DNA of 64,000 nucleotides from Streptomyces sp. NBC_01754 (lineage in GTDB: Bacteria > Actinomycetota > Actinomycetes > Streptomycetales > Streptomycetaceae), in assembly GCF_035918015.1 (NCBI RefSeq), contig NZ_CP109132.1, positions 2,356,001 to 2,420,000 on the forward strand, in the 5' to 3' direction. Both the position numbers and the translations under genes were made by a program. This document shows positions 33,699 to 41,970 of the stretch, piece by piece (the first letter of the stretch is position 1; every line of letters begins with the position of its first letter). The notes under the pieces are model-generated. The model was not told the DNA's origin and made no database searches. It saw only the letters and a program-made list of their open reading frames with translations.

Positions 33699-34036
33699 GC
33701 CGGGGCTACCCCGGCATCCCGCGAGCGTCCGATGACGACGGCCGCCGCCTGCTGCATCCGCAGCGCCTCCCGGCCGAGCGCCTCGGTGCCGTCCTCTGTG
33801 AGCCGGTAGTAGCGCCGCGCCCGCCCGTCCACGATCTCCTCTTCGCCGGCGGCCACCAGCCCGGCCCGCGCCATCCGCTCCAGCGCGCCGTAGAGAGTGC
33901 CGACAGCGATCCGGAGCCGCCCGTTGGTGGCCTGTTCGGCGGCCTTGATAATGCCGTAACCGTGCAACGGTCCGTCCATGAGCGCAGCAAGTATGAAGTA
34001 TTGCGGTTCCGTCAGGGAGGGGTTCCGTCCTGTCAT
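33695..34036 (-). CDS. PadR-family transcriptional regulator
   Basis: A 113-residue winged-helix regulator with the PadR signature: TEPQYFILAALMDGPLHGYG, then VGTLYGALERMARAGLVAAG and ARRYYRLTEDGTEALGREA. Its ATG has no ribosome-binding site; TATGCT lies 7 bases upstream of it, which suggests a leaderless transcript. A 36-bp partly symmetrical AT-rich site lies just before the start, so autorepression is likely. Its stop overlaps the membrane-protein gene by 4 nt. Confidence 0.92.
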   Translation of the reverse strand: MTGRNPSLTEPQYFILAALMDGPLHGYGIIKAAEQATNGRLRIAVGTLYGALERMARAGLVAAGEEEIVDGRARRYYRLTEDGTEALGREALRMQQAAAVVIGRSRDAGVAPA

Positions 34037-34044
34037 GCGTCGAG

Positions 34045-34080
34045 CATATATCGAGGGACGAAATATATTCGACAGATATG
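34045..34080 (-). promoter_or_regulatory. PadR operator and leaderless promoter
   Basis: An AT-rich patch in very GC-rich DNA. It begins CATATATCGA and ends TTCGACAGATATG, giving an imperfect dyad (CATATaT ... AgATATG) with internal ATATCGA/ATATTCGA repeats. It directly precedes the padR start and includes its probable -10 element, fitting an autoregulated PadR operator. Confidence 0.6.
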
Positions 34081-34692
34081 GACGCTCACGGGCAGCGCTT
34101 CCAGGCCCGCGGCGACCTCCTCCTCTCCCGACCGGCAAGCGCGACGGCCCTCTCCTCGACGCACCCGCGCGGCGCCGGCGGATGCTCACCGCGCCCTGAC
34201 CCCGGCCGAGCGGAACGCCATTCGCGTCCGCCGGCCCCGCCTCCCCTCCGCTGAACTGCCCACGGATCAGGTTCTGTTCACGCGGTCCGGCCGCAGCGCG
34301 TGGTCGGCGAGGCGGCGCTCGGCGAAGCCCGGCCCGAGCGGCCGCTTCCCCAGTGCCTCCGGGAAGCACCGATCATCGCCTCGGCCTTCTGGTTCGCGGC
34401 GGGTCTCGTGAGCGGACAGAGGTCGCGCGGCAGGCGCACCTCGTTCCCATGGGAGCCACTCCGGCACCGAAGAAGCCGAATGGGGCCCGGCCGCAAGGCC
34501 GGACCCCCCTCGTTTTCCCCCCTGCCGGGTCTTCCCGTTCCCCCCGAACTCCCCCCGGAAGCCCCGACGCCGTATACGACGGGGGGAGGTGCGAAAAGGT
34601 TGCACTCCTTTACGTTTCCTTTACCGGACTGATCGTTCTTCCGTTGCGTCCGTCCCCTCCGGGGTTCGGTGTGCTCCCCTAGCATCCAGTCC
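34081..34692. other. 612-base gap with a terminator
   Basis: No gene is supported between padR and the lipoprotein gene. Open frames are present in several registers but without recognisable content. The stretch holds a terminator-like hairpin (34482-34507) with a CTCGTTTT tail and, near its end, a TAGCAT -10-like element for the lipoprotein gene. A decayed gene upstream of the hairpin cannot be excluded. Confidence 0.4.
34482..34507 (+). terminator. Rho-independent-like terminator
   Basis: The stem GGGGCCCGGCC/GGCCGGACCCC (one mismatch) closes on a GCAA tetraloop and is followed by a pyrimidine tail with CTCGTTTTC. It points rightwards, but no intact gene lies directly upstream, so it may end a lost or unannotated transcript. 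Confidence 0.7.
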
Positions 34693-35496
34693 ATGGGTAG
34701 ATCGAGGAACGTCATGGCAGCACTCACGACCACCGTGATCGGCGCCGCCCTTCTCACCGGATGCTCGTCCGACGACGCGGACGCGGATGCCAAGGAGCCG
34801 GCGGCCTCATCGCCCGCCGCGTCCGCCATCCCCTCGGCGGAGGAGGAGAGTTCGCCGGCGGCCTACACCACTCCGGACGTGTGTGAGGACGTGAAGCTGG
34901 AGGCGGACTCGACGATTTCCGGCAAGCTTCTCGCCGCCTGCGTGGTCGCCGCGATGGAGGCCTACGGCACCGGTACCGAGTACGTGCTCTCCTCCGACCA
35001 GTCGGGCACCACCCGGTTCCGGTTCGGGGACGATCCGGCGATGGCGGGGGACATCGACGCGACCGGCGGGGAGAAGACCTCGTTCGTCTTCCTCGGTGAC
35101 GAGGAGTGGCTCAGGACCGACGGGACATGGGTCAAGGGCGATCCCGACGGGGACGCCGGGGCGATGTTGGTGGACTCGGTCGGGAAGGCCTACCGGAAGC
35201 TCGCGGACCCGCAGGTCACGGCGGACGTCATCGCCGCCTCCCCGACCTGGAAGGTCGAGTCCGAGAAGGCCGTGATCTCGCTGGAGAACGGCAAGGACGC
35301 CGATGCCTGGCGCATCGTCAGCGTCGAACCGTTCGACTGGAACGGCGCGAAGATGTCCGAGTACATCGTGTGGCTGGAGGACGACGCCACTCCGGTCGGC
35401 GCACAGGGCACCTCCACGTTCGGCGGAGTGCGGGACACCACGGTCCAGCACTTCTACGACCTCGGGCAGCCGGTCACCATCGAACCGCCCGTGTAG
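34693..35496 (+). CDS. Putative lipoprotein
   Basis: A 267-residue exported lipoprotein. Signal MGRSRNVMAALTTTVIGAAL is followed by the lipobox LLTGCSSDD (Cys near residue 25), then an Ala/Ser/Glu-rich tether. The mature domain (residues 60-267; YVLSSDQSGTTRFRFGDD, DEEWLRTDGTWVKGD, VQHFYDLGQPVTIEPP) resembles the LolA/LppX-like lipoproteins of actinomycetes, though I cannot confirm this. The ATG at 34693 lies 7 bases after TAGCAT, suggesting a leaderless message; an ATG at 34714 has AGGA upstream but would lose the basic head of the signal. Confidence 0.8.
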   Translation: MGRSRNVMAALTTTVIGAALLTGCSSDDADADAKEPAASSPAASAIPSAEEESSPAAYTTPDVCEDVKLEADSTISGKLLAACVVAAMEAYGTGTEYVLSSDQSGTTRFRFGDDPAMAGDIDATGGEKTSFVFLGDEEWLRTDGTWVKGDPDGDAGAMLVDSVGKAYRKLADPQVTADVIAASPTWKVESEKAVISLENGKDADAWRIVSVEPFDWNGAKMSEYIVWLEDDATPVGAQGTSTFGGVRDTTVQHFYDLGQPVTIEPPV

Positions 35497-35535
35497 GACG
35501 GCCCCCGGCCTGGAACCACCGCACACACCCACCAC

Positions 35536-35578
35536 GCACCCCCGCGACCCGGACCGCACAACCGGGCCGCGGGGGTGC
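35536..35578. terminator. Convergent-gene terminator
   Basis: GCACCCCCGCGACCCGG pairs with CCGGGCCGCGGGGGTGC around a 9-nt loop, with one mismatch. It lies between the convergent lipoprotein and TIM-barrel genes. Confidence 0.8.
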
Positions 35579-35661
35579 CTGTTCAGCGGCATGCCCAGCA
35601 GCCGCCCGACCGGCCGGTACGCTCAGCAGCTCCCGCCAACAGCCTGACTCAGACGTCCTGT

Positions 35662-36495
35662 TCAGCAGGCGTGCTCCAGGTAGCGGGCGGCGACCTCCGC
35701 GACCACCTCCGCGCCGTCACGCGCCCACAGGTCCTCGTTGAAGATCTCCACCTCGATCGGACCGTCGAACCCGCTCGCCTCGACGTGCCGCCGGAAGAAG
35801 CGGAAGTCGACGCTGCCGTCGCCGAGTTGGCCGCGCCCCACGAGTACGCCCGCCGGGAGCGGGGTGATCCAGTCGGCCAGCTGGAAGGAGTGGATCCGGC
35901 CGCCCGCGCCCGCCCGGGCGATCTGCGCGGGCGCCTGGTCGTCCCACCAGACGTGGTACGCGTCCACGACCACGCCGACCTGTTCGGCCGGGAAGCGTTC
36001 CGCGAGGTCCAGCGCCTGGGAGAGGGTGGAGACCACGCAGCGGTCCGAGGCGAACATCGGGTGCAGCGGCTCGATGGCCAGCCGTACACCCCGCTCCCCC
36101 GCGTACGGGGCCAGTTGGCCCAGGGCGTCGGCGATGCGTTCACGGGCGCCGTACAGGTCCTTGTCGCCGGGCGGGAGACCACCCGAGACCAGGACCAGGG
36201 TGTCGGTGCCCACGCCTGCCGCCTCGTCGACCGCCGCCCGGTTGTCGTCCAGGGCGCGGGCCCGCCCGGCGGCGTCGATCGCCGTGAGGAAGCCGCCCCG
36301 GCACAGACTGGTGACGGTGAGCCCCGCGTCCCGCATCAGCTTCCCGGCGCGCTCGATCCCGTACTCCTGCACGGGGGCCCGCCACAGCCCCACCTGTCCG
36401 ATGCCCGCCCCGGCGCAGCTTTCGGCGAGTTCGGGCAGGGAGAGCTGCCTGACGGTCTCCTGGTTGACGGACAGTCGGGAGAGCGCGGAACTCAT
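35662..36495 (-). CDS. TIM-barrel sugar phosphate isomerase/epimerase
   Basis: A 277-residue AP-endonuclease-2 family barrel. Motifs include VGLWRAPVQEYG, VRLAIEPLHPMFASDRC (metal-binding Glu and His), VVVDAYHVWWDDQ and GPIEVEIFNEDLW (metal Glu). The enzyme probably isomerises or epimerises a keto-sugar or cyclitol. It is the last gene of a three-gene set and overlaps the DUF993 gene by 4 nt. The exact substrate is unknown. Confidence 0.87.
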   Translation of the reverse strand: MSSALSRLSVNQETVRQLSLPELAESCAGAGIGQVGLWRAPVQEYGIERAGKLMRDAGLTVTSLCRGGFLTAIDAAGRARALDDNRAAVDEAAGVGTDTLVLVSGGLPPGDKDLYGARERIADALGQLAPYAGERGVRLAIEPLHPMFASDRCVVSTLSQALDLAERFPAEQVGVVVDAYHVWWDDQAPAQIARAGAGGRIHSFQLADWITPLPAGVLVGRGQLGDGSVDFRFFRRHVEASGFDGPIEVEIFNEDLWARDGAEVVAEVAARYLEHAC

Positions 36496-37640
36496 CGGGT
36501 ACCTCCGTGGACGGACAGCAGCGCTCGCATCCGGGACTCGGCCAGCTCCGGATCGGGGAACAGGCCCAGCCGGTCGGCCAGTTCGTACGCCTTCGCCAGA
36601 TGCGGAAGCGAACGTGCGGACTGGAGGCCGCCGACCATCGTGAAGTGGTCCTGGTGGCCCGCCAGCCAGGCGAGGAGGACCACGCCCGTCTTGTAGTAGC
36701 GGGTCGGCTGCTGGAAGAGATGGCGGGAGAGCTCGACCGTGGGGTCGAGCAGGGCCCGGAAGCCCTCGGTGTCGCCGGTGTCCAGGACGCGTACGGCATG
36801 GGCGGCCAGCGGGCCCAGCGGGTCGAAGATGCCGAGCAGGGCGTGGCTGAAGCCCCGTTCGTCGCCCGCGATCAGCTCGGGGTAGTGGAAGTCGTCGCCG
36901 GTGTAGCAGCGCACCCCGCCGGGCAGGCGGCGCCGGACGTCGATCTCGCGGTCGGCGTCCAGGAGCGACATCTTGATGCCGTCCACCTTGTCCGGGTGTT
37001 CCTCGATGACCTTCAGGAAGGTGCCGGTGGCGGCGTCGAGGTCGGCGGAACCCCAGTAGCCCTCCAGCGCGGGGTCGAACATCGGGCCGAGCCAGTGCAG
37101 GACGACGGGTTCCGTGGCCTGGCGCAGGAGGTGGGCGTAGGTCTCCAGATAGTCCTCGGGGCCCTTCGCCACCGCGGCCAGGGCCCGGGATGCCATCAGG
37201 ATGGCCTGGGAGCCGCTCTCCTCGACGACGGCGAGCTGCTCCTCGTACGCCGCACGCACCTCGGCGAGCGTCGCCGGGCCGGTGAGCTGGTCGGTGCCGA
37301 CGCCGCAGGCGATCCGGCCGCCGACCGCCTTGGCCTCGGCGGCGGAACGGCGGATCAGCTCGGCGGCCCCGGCCCAGTCCAGGCCCATGCCGCGCTGCGC
37401 GGTGTCCATGGCCTCCGCGACGCCCAGCCCGTGCGACCACAGGTGGTGTCGGAAGGCGAGGGTGGCGTCCCAGTCGACGGCGGCGGGGCCCTCGGGGCCG
37501 GCGTCGGCGTACGGATCGGCGACGACGTGGGCGGCGGAGAAGACGGTACGGGAGGCGGGCGCGGCGCCGTCCGGGGCGGGAGCGAGGTCGAGCGGGGTGG
37601 TGCGCGGCTCGTACGGGCCCTGCGGGAGGTGGATGGTCAC
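36492..37640 (-). CDS. DUF993/DapA-like protein
   Basis: A 382-residue protein recognised as DUF993, a branch of the dihydrodipicolinate synthase superfamily. Visible: DWDATLAFRHHLWSHGLGVAEAMDTAQ near residue 55 (key residues HHLWSHGLG), IACGVGTDQL, LHWLGPMFDPAL, the lysine in KVDGIKMSLLD (candidate Schiff-base residue), and YTGDDFHYPELI. The GTG at 37640 has GGAG 8 bases upstream. It lies 40 bases after the oxidoreductase gene and overlaps the isomerase start. A role as aldolase or lyase in the same catabolic route is likely. Confidence 0.87.
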   Translation of the reverse strand: MTIHLPQGPYEPRTTPLDLAPAPDGAAPASRTVFSAAHVVADPYADAGPEGPAAVDWDATLAFRHHLWSHGLGVAEAMDTAQRGMGLDWAGAAELIRRSAAEAKAVGGRIACGVGTDQLTGPATLAEVRAAYEEQLAVVEESGSQAILMASRALAAVAKGPEDYLETYAHLLRQATEPVVLHWLGPMFDPALEGYWGSADLDAATGTFLKVIEEHPDKVDGIKMSLLDADREIDVRRRLPGGVRCYTGDDFHYPELIAGDERGFSHALLGIFDPLGPLAAHAVRVLDTGDTEGFRALLDPTVELSRHLFQQPTRYYKTGVVLLAWLAGHQDHFTMVGGLQSARSLPHLAKAYELADRLGLFPDPELAESRMRALLSVHGGTR

Positions 37641-37680
37641 GGGATCAGCTCCGCTACGCCGTACGGCGGTGGGGTCGTCG

Positions 37681-38832
37681 TCACAGGGACACCTCCGGGA
37701 CGTCGAGGCGCCGGCCCTCGGCGGCGGACCTGAGGCCGAGTTCGGCGAGCTGGACGCCCCGGGCGCCCGCCAGTAGGTCCCAGGTGTAGGGCTCGTCGAG
37801 GGCGATGTGGCGCAGGAACAGCTCCCACTGGGCCTTGAATCCGTTGTCGAAAACGGCGTTGTCGGGGACTTCCTGCCACTGGTCGCGGAACGGCTCGGTG
37901 ACCGGCAGGTCCGGGTTCCAGACCGGCTTGGGGGTGGCGGAGCGGTGCTGGACACGGCAGTCGCGCAGTCCCGCGACGGCGGAGCCGTGGGTCCCGTCCA
38001 CCTGGAACTCCACGAGTTCGTCGCGGTTGACGCGGACCGCCCAGGAGGAGTTGATCTGGGCGATGGCGCCGCCGGCCAGCTGGAAGGTGCCGTAGGCGGC
38101 GTCGTCCGCGGTGGCGGCGTAGGGCTTGCCCTGCTCGTCCCAGCGCTGCGGGATGTGCGTCCGGACGTGCGCGGAGACGCTGGTGACCTGGCCGAACAGC
38201 TCGTGCAGGACGTACTCCCAGTGCGGGAACATGTCGACGACGATGCCGCCGCCGTCCTCCGCGCGGTAGTTCCAGGACGGCCGCTGGGCCTCCTGCCAGT
38301 CGCCCTCGAAGACCCAGTAGCCGAACTCGCCCCGGATGGACAGGATCTCGCCGAAGAAGCCGCCGTCGATGAGGCGCTTCAGCTTCAGCAGGCCCGGCAG
38401 GAAGATCTTGTCCTGGACCACGCCGTGCTTGATTCCGGCGTCGCGGGCCAGCCGGGCCAGTTCGAGGGCGCCTTCGACGTCGGTGGCGGTGGGCTTCTCG
38501 GTGTAGACGTGCTTGCCGGCCGCGATGGCCTTCTTGAGCGCCTCGACGCGGGCCGAGGTGACCTGGGCGTCGAAGTAGATCTCGACGGACTCGTCCGCGA
38601 GGACCGCGTCCAGGTCGGTGGACCACTCGGTCAGGCCGTGCTGCTCGGCGAGCGCCTGGAGCGCGTGGGCGCGGCGGCCGACGAGCACGGGCTCCGGCCA
38701 CAGCACCTCTCCGTCACCGAGGTCGAGGCCGCCCTGCTCACGGATCGCGAGGATCGAGCGCACCAGGTGCTGCCGGTGTCCCATGCGTCCCGTGACGCCG
38801 TTCATGGCGATGCGCACTGTCCTGCGTGTCAC
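37681..38832 (-). CDS. Gfo/Idh/MocA-family oxidoreductase
   Basis: A 383-residue NAD(P)-dependent dehydrogenase. The N-terminal Rossmann region starts VRIAMNGVTGRMGHRQHLV; the diagnostic EKP motif is in GKHVYTEKPTATDVEGAL; the substrate domain has GGGIVVDMFPHWEYVL (catalytic His). It probably oxidises a sugar or cyclitol as the first step of the pathway. The GTG at 38832 has GGAGG 8 bases upstream. It is divergent from a LacI-type regulator, with a palindromic operator just upstream. Confidence 0.9.
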   Translation of the reverse strand: MTRRTVRIAMNGVTGRMGHRQHLVRSILAIREQGGLDLGDGEVLWPEPVLVGRRAHALQALAEQHGLTEWSTDLDAVLADESVEIYFDAQVTSARVEALKKAIAAGKHVYTEKPTATDVEGALELARLARDAGIKHGVVQDKIFLPGLLKLKRLIDGGFFGEILSIRGEFGYWVFEGDWQEAQRPSWNYRAEDGGGIVVDMFPHWEYVLHELFGQVTSVSAHVRTHIPQRWDEQGKPYAATADDAAYGTFQLAGGAIAQINSSWAVRVNRDELVEFQVDGTHGSAVAGLRDCRVQHRSATPKPVWNPDLPVTEPFRDQWQEVPDNAVFDNGFKAQWELFLRHIALDEPYTWDLLAGARGVQLAELGLRSAAEGRRLDVPEVSL

Positions 38833-38854
38833 GAAAGTTCCCTCCATACAGCGG

Positions 38855-38870
38855 TAGCAAGCGCTTTCTA
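38855..38870. promoter_or_regulatory. LacI-type operator
   Basis: TAGCAAGCGCTTTCTA is a 16-bp dyad with one mismatched pair, centred on AAGCGCTT. It lies 23 bases upstream of the oxidoreductase start and 74 bases before the lacI-type start, well placed for control of both divergent units by that regulator. LacI-family sites commonly have this CG-centred form. Confidence 0.8.
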
Positions 38871-38943
38871 CAAGGGGAGACGCTAGCCTGCCGACAGCGG
38901 CCCGGACAAGGGGGTGCCGCTCCCCGACTCCCTGAGGAGAGCG

Positions 38944-40008
38944 ATGACGGTCACCCTGGCGGACGTGGCGGCTCGCGCCCGGGTCTCCCCGGCCACCGTG
39001 TCCCGCGTACTGAACGGCAACTACCCGGTGGCCGCCTCCACCCGGGACCGGGTGCTGCGCGCGGTGGACGATCTGGACTACGTACTCAACGGCCCGGCCA
39101 GTTCGCTGGCCGCCGCCACCTCCGACCTGGTCGGGATCCTGGTCAACGACATCGCCGACCCGTTCTTCGGGATCATGGCGGGAGCGGCGCAGAGCCAGAT
39201 CGGCGGGCCGGGCGACGGTTCCGGCCGCGCGGGGGGCGAGAAGCTGGCCGTCGTCTGCAACACCGGCGGCTCCCCCGAGCGCGAACTGACGTATCTCACC
39301 CTGCTCCAGCGCCAGCGCGCCGCGGCGGTCATCCTCACCGGTGGCGCCCTGGAGGACCCCTCCCACCAGGACGCCATGACCGTGAAACTGGCCAAGCTCG
39401 CGGACGCCGGGACCAGGATCGTCTTCTGCGGGCGGCCCCCACTGCCCGGCACGGACGCCGTCACCGCCTCGCTGGCCTTCGACAACCGGGGCGGCGCCCG
39501 GCGGCTCACGGAGCATCTGCTGGACCTCGGCCACCGGCGGATCGGCTACGTCGCCGGCCCGCCGGAACGCACCACCACCCGGCACCGCCTGGAGGGCCAC
39601 CGCGAGGCGATGAAGGCGGCGGGGCCGCACGACGGCGAGGAGGGCCTGACCGTCCACGGCCTCTACGACCGGCGCTCCGGGTACGACGCGACACGCGAAC
39701 TCCTCGCCCGCGACGGCCGGGTGACGGCGGTGGTCGCCGCCAACGACACCGTGGCCCTGGGCGCCTGTGCGGCGGTCCGGGACCACGGGCTCCGCATCCC
39801 CGAGGACGTCTCGGTGGCGGGCTTCGACGACCTGCCGTTCTCGGTGGACGCGGTGCCGGCCCTGACGACCGTACGACTGCCGCTGGCCGAGGCGGGCGCA
39901 CGGGCGGGCCGGCTGGCGACGGGCAAGGACGAGCCGCCGGCCGGGGGCGTCGCGACGATCGGGGCCGAGCTGATGGTGCGGGGGTCGACGGCGGCTCCGC
40001 GCTGCTGA
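38944..40008 (+). CDS. LacI-family transcriptional regulator
   Basis: A 354-residue regulator. The N-terminal helix-turn-helix VTLADVAARARVSPATVSRV and hinge helix (NGPASSLAAATSD) are canonical. The periplasmic-binding-like sensor domain shows LVGILVNDIADPFFG, FDNRGGARRLTEHLLDLGH, VAANDTVALGACAAVRDHG and EDVSVAGFDDLP. AGGAG lies just before the ATG. It probably represses the oxidoreductase-DUF993-isomerase set until the sugar inducer binds. Full length. Confidence 0.94.
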   Translation: MTVTLADVAARARVSPATVSRVLNGNYPVAASTRDRVLRAVDDLDYVLNGPASSLAAATSDLVGILVNDIADPFFGIMAGAAQSQIGGPGDGSGRAGGEKLAVVCNTGGSPERELTYLTLLQRQRAAAVILTGGALEDPSHQDAMTVKLAKLADAGTRIVFCGRPPLPGTDAVTASLAFDNRGGARRLTEHLLDLGHRRIGYVAGPPERTTTRHRLEGHREAMKAAGPHDGEEGLTVHGLYDRRSGYDATRELLARDGRVTAVVAANDTVALGACAAVRDHGLRIPEDVSVAGFDDLPFSVDAVPALTTVRLPLAEAGARAGRLATGKDEPPAGGVATIGAELMVRGSTAAPRC

Positions 40009-40056
40009 GCGGACCGGCGCGGGCCGGGGAAGGGGAAAGGGAAGGGGAAAGGGCCC

Positions 40057-40653
40057 TCAGTGCATGACGTGGGGTGCCAGAGCGTCTCGGATCTGGCGAA
40101 TGTACGCGCCGCCCTCGCGGTCGATACTGCGCGGGCCGTCCTCGGGGACGGAAGTGGTCAGTGAGCAGGGATCGGCGGTCGGTTCCTCGCTCAGCCCGAA
40201 CCGGTTGCCCGCGAACTCCGAACTGGCGACGCGCTTGCCGGTACGGGCCTCATACAGCGTCACCCGGTAATTGGTCTTGTACAGGTTGACGAAGTAGTCG
40301 CCGAAGTCCGCGGTGTATTCGCAGCGCTTCACGAACTCACCCCGGCCGACGTCGTCGACGCACGCGACGAGCTGGACCTTCCCGGGCTCGGTCGGATCCC
40401 AGACATCGAGTTCCGTGCGGTCGAACATCTCCGGGTGCTCCTCGCGGACGTCCCAGGGGCCATACACGAACACCGGGTGCGGAGCCGCCTCGGACCGGGC
40501 GGCCCCCTGTTCGAACCCCTGCGGATCCGCACACATGGAACGGTAGTGGTAGACCACGAACGGCTCGTCGTCATCGCGCAGCAGCACGAGCGCGCCTCCG
40601 ACGAGAGCGGCGATTCCGGCGAGCACGAGGGTACAGATCATCCGTTTCCGCAC
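40057..40653 (-). CDS. Membrane-anchored hypothetical protein
   Basis: A 198-residue protein with one N-terminal transmembrane anchor (MICTLVLAGIAALVGGALVL, residues 5-24) and an extracellular domain of about 170 residues with a few cysteines (SMCADPQGFEQG, VACVDDVG, KRCEYTADFGDYFVNLY, DPCSLTTS) that may pair. No recognised domain. The GTG at 40653 has AAGGGG 6-7 bases upstream. Convergent with the LacI gene. Confidence 0.75.
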   Translation of the reverse strand: MRKRMICTLVLAGIAALVGGALVLLRDDDEPFVVYHYRSMCADPQGFEQGAARSEAAPHPVFVYGPWDVREEHPEMFDRTELDVWDPTEPGKVQLVACVDDVGRGEFVKRCEYTADFGDYFVNLYKTNYRVTLYEARTGKRVASSEFAGNRFGLSEEPTADPCSLTTSVPEDGPRSIDREGGAYIRQIRDALAPHVMH

Positions 40654-40977
40654 CCGCGGCCCCTTCGTCTCGTCCTGTCCGGCCTGCCGTGGCCCGAGTG
40701 TCCCATTCGCTTCATATACCTTGCAACGGGGTCGACTTGAGTCGTAGCCGCACACCCGGCGAAGAGCGCCGGGTCCTGCCGGAAGCGCCGGCAGGACCCG
40801 GCAGCGAGGTGCGTCCGGCGAGGCGGCCCCCACCCCGCCTCGCACGGAGCCGGACCGGCAGGGGACCGCTGCTTTCGGCGAGCGTGGCGAGCCGCCCGTA
40901 CGGCGCACGGGAGATCTGTATCCCTGCACGAGCGCCGGGGCGGGCGACAAGGAACGTGCCGTTGTACGGACGTGCGA
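40654..40977. other. Gap with a strong hairpin, no gene seen
   Basis: This 324-base stretch holds the 15-bp hairpin at 40768-40802 and the promoter region of the membrane-anchored protein. No coding frame is convincing. Confidence 0.5.
40768..40802 (-). terminator. 15-bp stem-loop terminator
   Basis: GCCGGGTCCTGCCGG and its perfect complement are separated by AAGCG. It lies downstream of the minus-strand hypothetical gene at 40978-41304 and probably ends its transcript. Confidence 0.75.
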
Positions 40978-41304
40978 TCAGCTGGTGCGCGGGCTCTCCT
41001 CCCTGCCGTCTTGCCCGGTGTGCTGCTCGGCGTGATCGGCGAACAGGCAGCAGCCCTCTCCATCGGGTTCCGGGCCGACCAGCGGGCAGTCCGGCAGTAC
41101 GGTCAGCTTCACGTCCGCCGTTCCGCGCCGGCGAAGCCATGGCGCGGTGCCGTATTCCGAGTCGTCGAGAAGGCCGTAGTGCTCGTCGCCCCCGTGCACG
41201 GACAGCTGACGCTGCACGGCGCTGTCGACGCACTCCGAGGCCGACTTCTCCCGAGCCTCGCGCATCAAGTCCAGTGGCAGCTGCCGCCGGCGCGCGCACC
41301 TCAT
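40978..41304 (-). CDS. Small hypothetical protein
   Basis: A 108-residue protein. Conserved-looking content includes REKSASECVDSAVQRQLSVH, EHYGLLDDSEYGTAPWLRRR and VGPEPDGEGCCLFADHAEQH. I have an impression of similar proteins in other Streptomyces but no named family. There is no signal peptide. The start is uncertain: ATG 41304 is used here, but the internal ATG at 41265 would give a product beginning MREAREK. It is transcribed away from the NUDIX relic. Confidence 0.55.
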   Translation of the reverse strand: MRCARRRQLPLDLMREAREKSASECVDSAVQRQLSVHGGDEHYGLLDDSEYGTAPWLRRRGTADVKLTVLPDCPLVGPEPDGEGCCLFADHAEQHTGQDGREESPRTS

Positions 41305-41349
41305 CACGAACCCCCGGTGGGAGCTGGTGGAGTCCCGTGCGCCGCACCG

Positions 41350-41676
41350 ATGGCACGCGCATGGCGGGAAGCCTCCGAGGTTGTCCGGGACCGCCGGGTT
41401 CTCTCCCACGCGCACCTCCGCGTGGGCCGTCTGACCGGGGTCTACAAGAACACGTCCAGGGGCATTGTCGCCCTGGTCTTCCGCTGCCACGCCGAGGGCG
41501 GCCACGAGCGGCTGTCGGAGGAGTCCGCGGCGGTCGAGTGGCTGACCCCGGGCGAGGTGACCAGCCGCATGACCGAGGTCTACGCGGTCCGCGTCACCGA
41601 TGCCCTGCTGAACGGCGCTCCCCACGTGCGAGCACACGACGGCCGGAAGCCGGCCGGCCGCCGAGGTCCTGGGTAG
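41350..41676 (+). pseudogene. NUDIX hydrolase, C-terminal relic
   Basis: The frame gives LRVGRLTGVYKNTSRGIVAL, VFRCHAEGGHERLSEES and VEWLTPGEVTSRMTEVYAVR, which I recognise as the C-terminal half of an actinomycete NUDIX hydrolase. The NUDIX box (GX5EX7REUXEEXGU) that should precede LRVGRL is absent; the sequence there (REASEVVRDRRVLSHA) shows only a trace. The N-terminal half is missing altogether, so this is a non-functional fragment. Confidence 0.7.
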
Positions 41677-41882
41677 CCGCTCCGGAATGACCTTCCGCGT
41701 CGGCACCCCGCCGCGCCGCACGCCGATCGGCGCGTATCCCCTGGCGGATGCACCGCAGGCGCGGGCTGCCCAAGGCCTCTCCTGGGCCTCAAGGCCGCAT
41801 ACGAAGCGGGGCCGGATCCCGCGACCGATACCCGGCACTGCCACCCCACCCCGTACGGCCTCTCGGCGCCGCCCCCGGAAAG

Positions 41883-41901
41883 ATGGGGGCCACTCCCCCA
41901 T
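41883..41901. promoter_or_regulatory. ATGGGGG/CCCCCAT palindrome before lanM
   Basis: ATGGGGG and CCCCCAT form perfect 7-bp arms around CCACT, 69 bases before the likely LanM start. A related ATGGGGG element occurs in the leader of the SARP gene (near 48634). It may be an operator for one of the two cluster regulators. Confidence 0.4.
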
Positions 41902-41970
41902 GTGCCTGGCCCTCCCGCCCCGCAGGATGGGTCATGGGAAGGCCGCCCGGCCTTCCACGGCCGGGGGGTG

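Noticed and set aside
34100..34480. tRNA or small structured RNA before the 34482 terminator
   Set aside because: No cloverleaf, no GGTTCGA-type T-loop and no CCA end could be found; the hairpin alone is not enough.
41902..41970. Upstream GTG starts for LanM
   Set aside because: They are possible, but the 41883-41901 palindrome abuts them and no ribosome site is visible, so 41971 was preferred; not decided.
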